Both the position numbers and the translations under genes were made by a program. The notes beneath the pieces were generated by a model, which was given only the letters and a program-made list of their open reading frames with translations, was not told the origin of the DNA and searched no databases. This document shows, piece after piece, positions 60,304 to 64,000 of a stretch of 64,000 bases of DNA (the stretch's first letter is position 1; each line of letters begins with the position of its first letter). The DNA comes from Vibrio sp. JC009 (GTDB lineage Bacteria > Pseudomonadota > Gammaproteobacteria > Enterobacterales > Vibrionaceae), in the NCBI RefSeq assembly GCF_029016485.1, contig NZ_CP092107.1, forward strand, positions 620,001 through 684,000. The letters are read 5' to 3'.

Positions 60304-63161
60304 AATAACTCTAGCCTTTTCTCAAATAACGTATCGGTTATTGCTTCAGCATCCGTGTAATTGTAGGTTTGTATGGCTTCTTCCAATTGATCAAGCAATG
60401 CCAGACTCTTCTGCGGTAAGTGACTTCTTATCTCTTCCAGCAACTCTCCGGCCACCGGGTCAAACTCCGCAAGCGCACTTTTTAGTCCGTTCAGTCGGCT
60501 CAGTAACTCTTCTTCATTCAAAGCCTGCTGATCCTGCGTATCAAAACCCTGTTCCTGACTTTTCTGTAAGTCTATCCATTTGTTTATTATATCAACAGCA
60601 TATTGCCATTGATTTTTTATATCCGTCAAATCTTCTTCTGAGACAATAGCGTGATTTTCTTTAAGTTGCTCTTCCAAATGCCTTGCACTCTTACAAAGCG
60701 GCATTGCGCCAATCATAGCAGCCGCACCTTTGAGGGTATGACATGCCTGCATATTCTCTTCCGGTGTATTCTCAATGCTGAGCTGCAAAATATTTTTACT
60801 GCGGGAGAAGTTGATTACTGCCTGCCGGTAGATTTGCTCATTATGATTAAAACGCGCCAGTGCATCTGCAACATCTATCACTCCGGCAAGAAACTGAAAC
60901 TGTTCAGGAACCACTGCCGCTTTCTTAACCCCTTCTGCGGTGGTTGTTTTTACCACTGCACCAGTCTGTTTCACCATTACGCTGAACAGCTGTTTTACAT
61001 CAATTGGCTTGGTAATAAAGTCGTTCATACCGGCATCAAATGCCGCATCCCTTGATGATGTAAGCGCATCCGCCGTCATAGCGACAATAGGCAGCGCATC
61101 GCAGGTAAACTTATTGCGTAACTCTAAGGTTGCCTGAATACCGTCCATTTTCGGCATCTGAAGGTCCATCAGCACAAGCTTGAAATCATTCCGATTGCCA
61201 TTTTCAAAGTAGCTAAGCGCCTCTAAACCATCGCAGGCCGTTTCAACAATAAAGCCCATATCAGTGATTAGCTCGCGGGCAATTTCCCGGTTTACTTCAT
61301 AGTCTTCAACAAGCAGTACCCGGACTTGCTGATCATCAGCCAGAACAAGTGGTAAAGCGCTTTGATCTTTGCTCGTTTTCAGCTGTTCGTAATAGTCGTG
61401 GTCAAAGACTTCCAGAAGTGAGTCCAGCAGAGCGCTCTGGGTGATGGGCTTAAGCAATACCGACTCAACACCTATGGCTCTTGCCTCATCCATTAACGCC
61501 GTTTTTCCGTAAGCCGAAATCAGCATAAGTTGTGGCAGATTTTCTGGCTGATAGTATTCCTGAATAGCACGCGCCGTCGCAATGCCATCCATACCCGGCA
61601 TTTTCCAGTCAATCAGGATGACATCAATTTTGCGCTCTTCTCCGAGCAGATATTCCAGCGCGTCAGCGCCATTGGAGAAGGTGATGGTATCTATGCCAAA
61701 AGTACTCAGGTAGGAGTGCAGCACAACCCGGCTTGTCAGGTTGTCATCAATCACCAGGGCCGATTTACCTTTCAGCACGGTTTCCGCCGTTACACTCATC
61801 TTGTCCAGTTGATCGCCCTGAACAAACGGCAGGCTCAGCTTAAATGTGGAGCCCTTTCCTACCTTGCTATTTACGGTCAGGTCACCATTCATCCTGTCAG
61901 CAAGGCGCTTACAGATAGTCAGCCCCAGACCGCTGCCGCCATATTTACGGGTAATAGACGAGTCTGCCTGGCTGAAAACGGTAAATATACGGCCGCACTG
62001 CTCAACGGAGAGACCAATCCCGGTATCTGTCACACTAAACTCAACCAGCACATTGGATTCATCGGCATCATTTAGCTGCACATCAACGTAGATCTCTCCC
62101 TTATCAGTAAACTTAATCGCATTACCAATCAGGTTGAGTAATATCTGCTCGATACGGGTGGGATCACCCTTGATACAGGGCGGAATAGCAGGGCTGACAT
62201 TAAAGGCCATCTCCAGGTTCTTTTCTGCCGCGCGGATAGCAAACAGATTCGCCAGATTGTTCATTATGTTCTCAATCTCGAAGGAGATATATTCAACCTC
62301 CAGCTTATCCGATTCAATTTTGGCAAAATCGAGAATATCGTTGATAGTCGCCAGCAAAGTCTGAGCAGCATTCTGGCTTTTATGCACATAGTCCAGTTGC
62401 CTGCTGTTCAGATCGGTTTTTTCAATCAGGCTCTGCATACCAATAATTGAGCTAAGAGGCGTGCGGATCTCATGGCTCATATTAGCCAGAAAACGGCTCT
62501 TGGCTCTGTTTGCATCAACCGCCGCCGTCTTTGCCTGCTCCAGCTTATCCAGAAGCTCTCTTTTCAGGTATACAAAGCCGACAATAATAAGTGAGGAAAA
62601 CAGCAGAAGAACGATGGTTGCTATCAGCTCCTGACCAAGCATATGCATCTGTTCATGCTGATCTTTCAGCGTGATAAATACACTGTTACCGGTGCGGTAA
62701 ATAAAGTTTCTTAACTCCTCCTGCACATAGATCACCCGGTTTTCAAGCAAAATCAGGCTGCTTCTGTCTATGCTCTCCGGCTTATCAATCAGAACCTGCA
62801 GATCTTCGACAATATTGTCGATTTCACTAAAAATAGGAGGCAGAGATTCCGGGATCTCATCATTAAACTGAATGTATGTTGCCTGAATAACCGCTTTGAC
62901 TTTATTAACTTCAAAACGCACCTGAGCACGGGAAAAGGTCCGGTCATCAAACAGCAGAGGTTTGATTTTCGAACCCAGCCCGCTGATATGGTTTTCTAAG
63001 GTTGTCAGGTGCCTGTACTGAACCACTGAGTTAACCGGCAGCTCTTCTTCAACTGTGTTGAGTTTTTGCAGAACAATAAAGGCACTAAAGATCACCGCCA
63101 CAGATATCAGCAAATAGGACCAGAGCGTATAGGTGAGATTTTTATACTTACTTAACGACAC
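60300..63161 (-). CDS. Hybrid sensor histidine kinase (HisKA-HATPase-REC-REC-HPt)
   Basis: A 953-residue membrane kinase. Two hydrophobic segments (about 12-32 and 178-198) bracket a periplasmic sensor of about 145 residues. The phospho-acceptor box is SRFLANMSHEIRTPLSSIIG, followed by the ATP-binding N, G1 and G2 boxes (QILLNLIGNAIKFTDKGEIY, SVTDTGIGLSVEQ, GGSGLGLTICKRL). Two receiver domains have DVILIDWKMPGMDG and KLVLMDLQMPKMDG, and a C-terminal HPt domain has ACHTLKGAAAMIG. The phosphorelay likely ends on the HD-GYP regulator. Its start overlaps the binding-protein gene by 14 bp. Confidence 0.93.
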   Translation of the reverse strand: MSLSKYKNLTYTLWSYLLISVAVIFSAFIVLQKLNTVEEELPVNSVVQYRHLTTLENHISGLGSKIKPLLFDDRTFSRAQVRFEVNKVKAVIQATYIQFNDEIPESLPPIFSEIDNIVEDLQVLIDKPESIDRSSLILLENRVIYVQEELRNFIYRTGNSVFITLKDQHEQMHMLGQELIATIVLLLFSSLIIVGFVYLKRELLDKLEQAKTAAVDANRAKSRFLANMSHEIRTPLSSIIGMQSLIEKTDLNSRQLDYVHKSQNAAQTLLATINDILDFAKIESDKLEVEYISFEIENIMNNLANLFAIRAAEKNLEMAFNVSPAIPPCIKGDPTRIEQILLNLIGNAIKFTDKGEIYVDVQLNDADESNVLVEFSVTDTGIGLSVEQCGRIFTVFSQADSSITRKYGGSGLGLTICKRLADRMNGDLTVNSKVGKGSTFKLSLPFVQGDQLDKMSVTAETVLKGKSALVIDDNLTSRVVLHSYLSTFGIDTITFSNGADALEYLLGEERKIDVILIDWKMPGMDGIATARAIQEYYQPENLPQLMLISAYGKTALMDEARAIGVESVLLKPITQSALLDSLLEVFDHDYYEQLKTSKDQSALPLVLADDQQVRVLLVEDYEVNREIARELITDMGFIVETACDGLEALSYFENGNRNDFKLVLMDLQMPKMDGIQATLELRNKFTCDALPIVAMTADALTSSRDAAFDAGMNDFITKPIDVKQLFSVMVKQTGAVVKTTTAEGVKKAAVVPEQFQFLAGVIDVADALARFNHNEQIYRQAVINFSRSKNILQLSIENTPEENMQACHTLKGAAAMIGAMPLCKSARHLEEQLKENHAIVSEEDLTDIKNQWQYAVDIINKWIDLQKSQEQGFDTQDQQALNEEELLSRLNGLKSALAEFDPVAGELLEEIRSHLPQKSLALLDQLEEAIQTYNYTDAEAITDTLFEKRLELL

Positions 63162-64000
63162 AAGGTTCCCCGTTTACTACATCAGGCTGCCAGCACTGTG
63201 CGCCTGTACGCTGAAAGATTTGATTTATCTGCGTGGCATTGGTATTCAGCACTTCACCAATATCGCGGTTATCCAGCACAATATCTGAGAACGACAGAGT
63301 AAAGAGCGCATTAAACAGCCCCTCCTCTTCTCCTAACCCGCTTGGCATCAGGGTAATAATCGCATCCTCGCTTTCGGACTGGTTACTTATAGCCATAGCA
63401 ATACTGCGCAAAGACGCCGGCATCGCGTTTTTCTGACCACCAGATGCAATGGGAAAGAACCCGGTTTCTTTAGAGACTTCTATCTGGGTTTGAGAATTGC
63501 TCATAAATTCAATGGTCGCTTTTGCACTCTCTGAATTGTTCTGCCCCACCGGCAGTGCCAGCCCCGATACGATCGCCATAAAGCTGCGCCCTTTCGGTCC
63601 GGCGGGAGCGGGGAATGCGACAAACTTATCACTGTCGGCTTCAAAGGCCGCCGTCAGTCGCGCAGAGTGATCCCAGCCAATCCACACCTCTTCTGACAAC
63701 AGAGGCTCCGACATACCAACATAGCTCAGTGAGCCAACATTGGTTTCGTGCCAGAGGCGGCGGAAGTAATCCCACATCTGATGGGCATCATCACTGTTAA
63801 ACCTGTTTACCACAGCCCCGGTAAACGAAGGGTAAAGATAGCCCTCAAAGAAGCGGTGCATCAGCCCCCTTTCTCCGATAGGAAAGCCCAGTTTCGCTTC
63901 ACCGGTCGCTTTTTTGATATTGATAGCCCATCTGAGAAGCTGGTCATAGGTCAGGCGGTTAATATCTGCGCCGTCCGGCAGATAAGGCAGGGCTTTTTTA
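63148..64000 (-). CDS. Extracellular solute-binding protein (family 1-like), N-terminus outside the window
   Basis: The visible 283 residues are the C-terminal part; the frame runs open to the window edge on the minus strand. They show the sugar-type binding-protein pattern ALPYLPDGADINRLTYDQLLRWAINIKKATG, the aromatic WIGWDHSARLTAAF, FPAPAGPKGRSFMAIVSGLALP and AKATIEFMSNSQTQIEVSKETGFFPIA, which match family 1 extracellular binding proteins. It overlaps the kinase gene by 14 bp and no ABC permease follows, so it may deliver a ligand signal to the kinase rather than feed a transporter. Confidence 0.82.
   Translation of the reverse strand, partial: KKALPYLPDGADINRLTYDQLLRWAINIKKATGEAKLGFPIGERGLMHRFFEGYLYPSFTGAVVNRFNSDDAHQMWDYFRRLWHETNVGSLSYVGMSEPLLSEEVWIGWDHSARLTAAFEADSDKFVAFPAPAGPKGRSFMAIVSGLALPVGQNNSESAKATIEFMSNSQTQIEVSKETGFFPIASGGQKNAMPASLRSIAMAISNQSESEDAIITLMPSGLGEEEGLFNALFTLSFSDIVLDNRDIGEVLNTNATQINQIFQRTGAQCWQPDVVNGEPCVVK

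Noticed and set aside
1..64000. CRISPR array, rRNA or tRNA genes
   Set aside because: No regularly spaced direct repeats, cloverleaf-like sequences or rRNA-like conserved stretches were noticed by eye; a tRNA scan was not run.

Overview
The window looks like chromosomal DNA from a marine gammaproteobacterium, most likely a member of the Vibrionaceae. The basis is the gene set (SbmA, a YnjE-type sulfurtransferase, many HD-GYP/GGDEF proteins, a TPP-riboswitch thiamine salvage operon), gene density and base composition. No rRNA or tRNA genes and no CRISPR array were seen. The first gene (NifJ) and the last gene (solute-binding protein) run off the window.

1-14,984: ordinary core-type genes. These are the C-terminal four fifths of pyruvate:flavodoxin oxidoreductase with its flavodoxin, an HPt-HD-GYP protein, YnjE, an overlapping VWA lipoprotein / ECF sigma / anti-sigma operon, SbmA, a PAS-GGDEF cyclase, an exported MsrA-MsrB fusion and a large composite lipoprotein.

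15,000-34,940: an accessory region rich in insertion sequences. It holds five elements whose ends could be read: an IS5/IS1182-type element, an ISAs1 element with an IS630 element nested in its left end, a four-gene IS21 element, and an IS1111-group IS110 element beside a REP-like palindrome. Between them are an antitoxin with a broken toxin, LysE/AraC/GNAT genes, two orphan small proteins, a TetR-controlled NTF2-like protein, an ECF sigma operon and several copies of an undescribed dispersed repeat.

35,000-44,300: an RND efflux operon (TetR, membrane fusion protein, pump split by an in-frame amber codon), then a thiamine salvage operon (thiD, thiM, methyltransferase, tenA, thiE) behind a TPP riboswitch.

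44,317-57,705: two divergent operons around a GntR-type regulator. The left arm has an aldose epimerase, a D-2-hydroxyacid dehydrogenase, a TctABC transporter, a TIM-barrel sugar isomerase and a split transketolase. The right arm has an RpiB-like isomerase, DhaK/DhaL kinase subunits, a TpiA paralogue of the EryH/LerI type and a second TIM-barrel isomerase. I infer uptake of a short-chain sugar (a tetrulose such as erythrulose, or possibly apiose), its phosphorylation, its isomerisation to erythrose 4-phosphate and entry into the pentose phosphate pathway. The combination is the best candidate for an undescribed system here.

57,800-64,000: a DEAD-box RNA helicase, then a three-gene signalling operon with overlapping genes: a periplasmic solute-binding protein, a hybrid histidine kinase and an HD-GYP response regulator.
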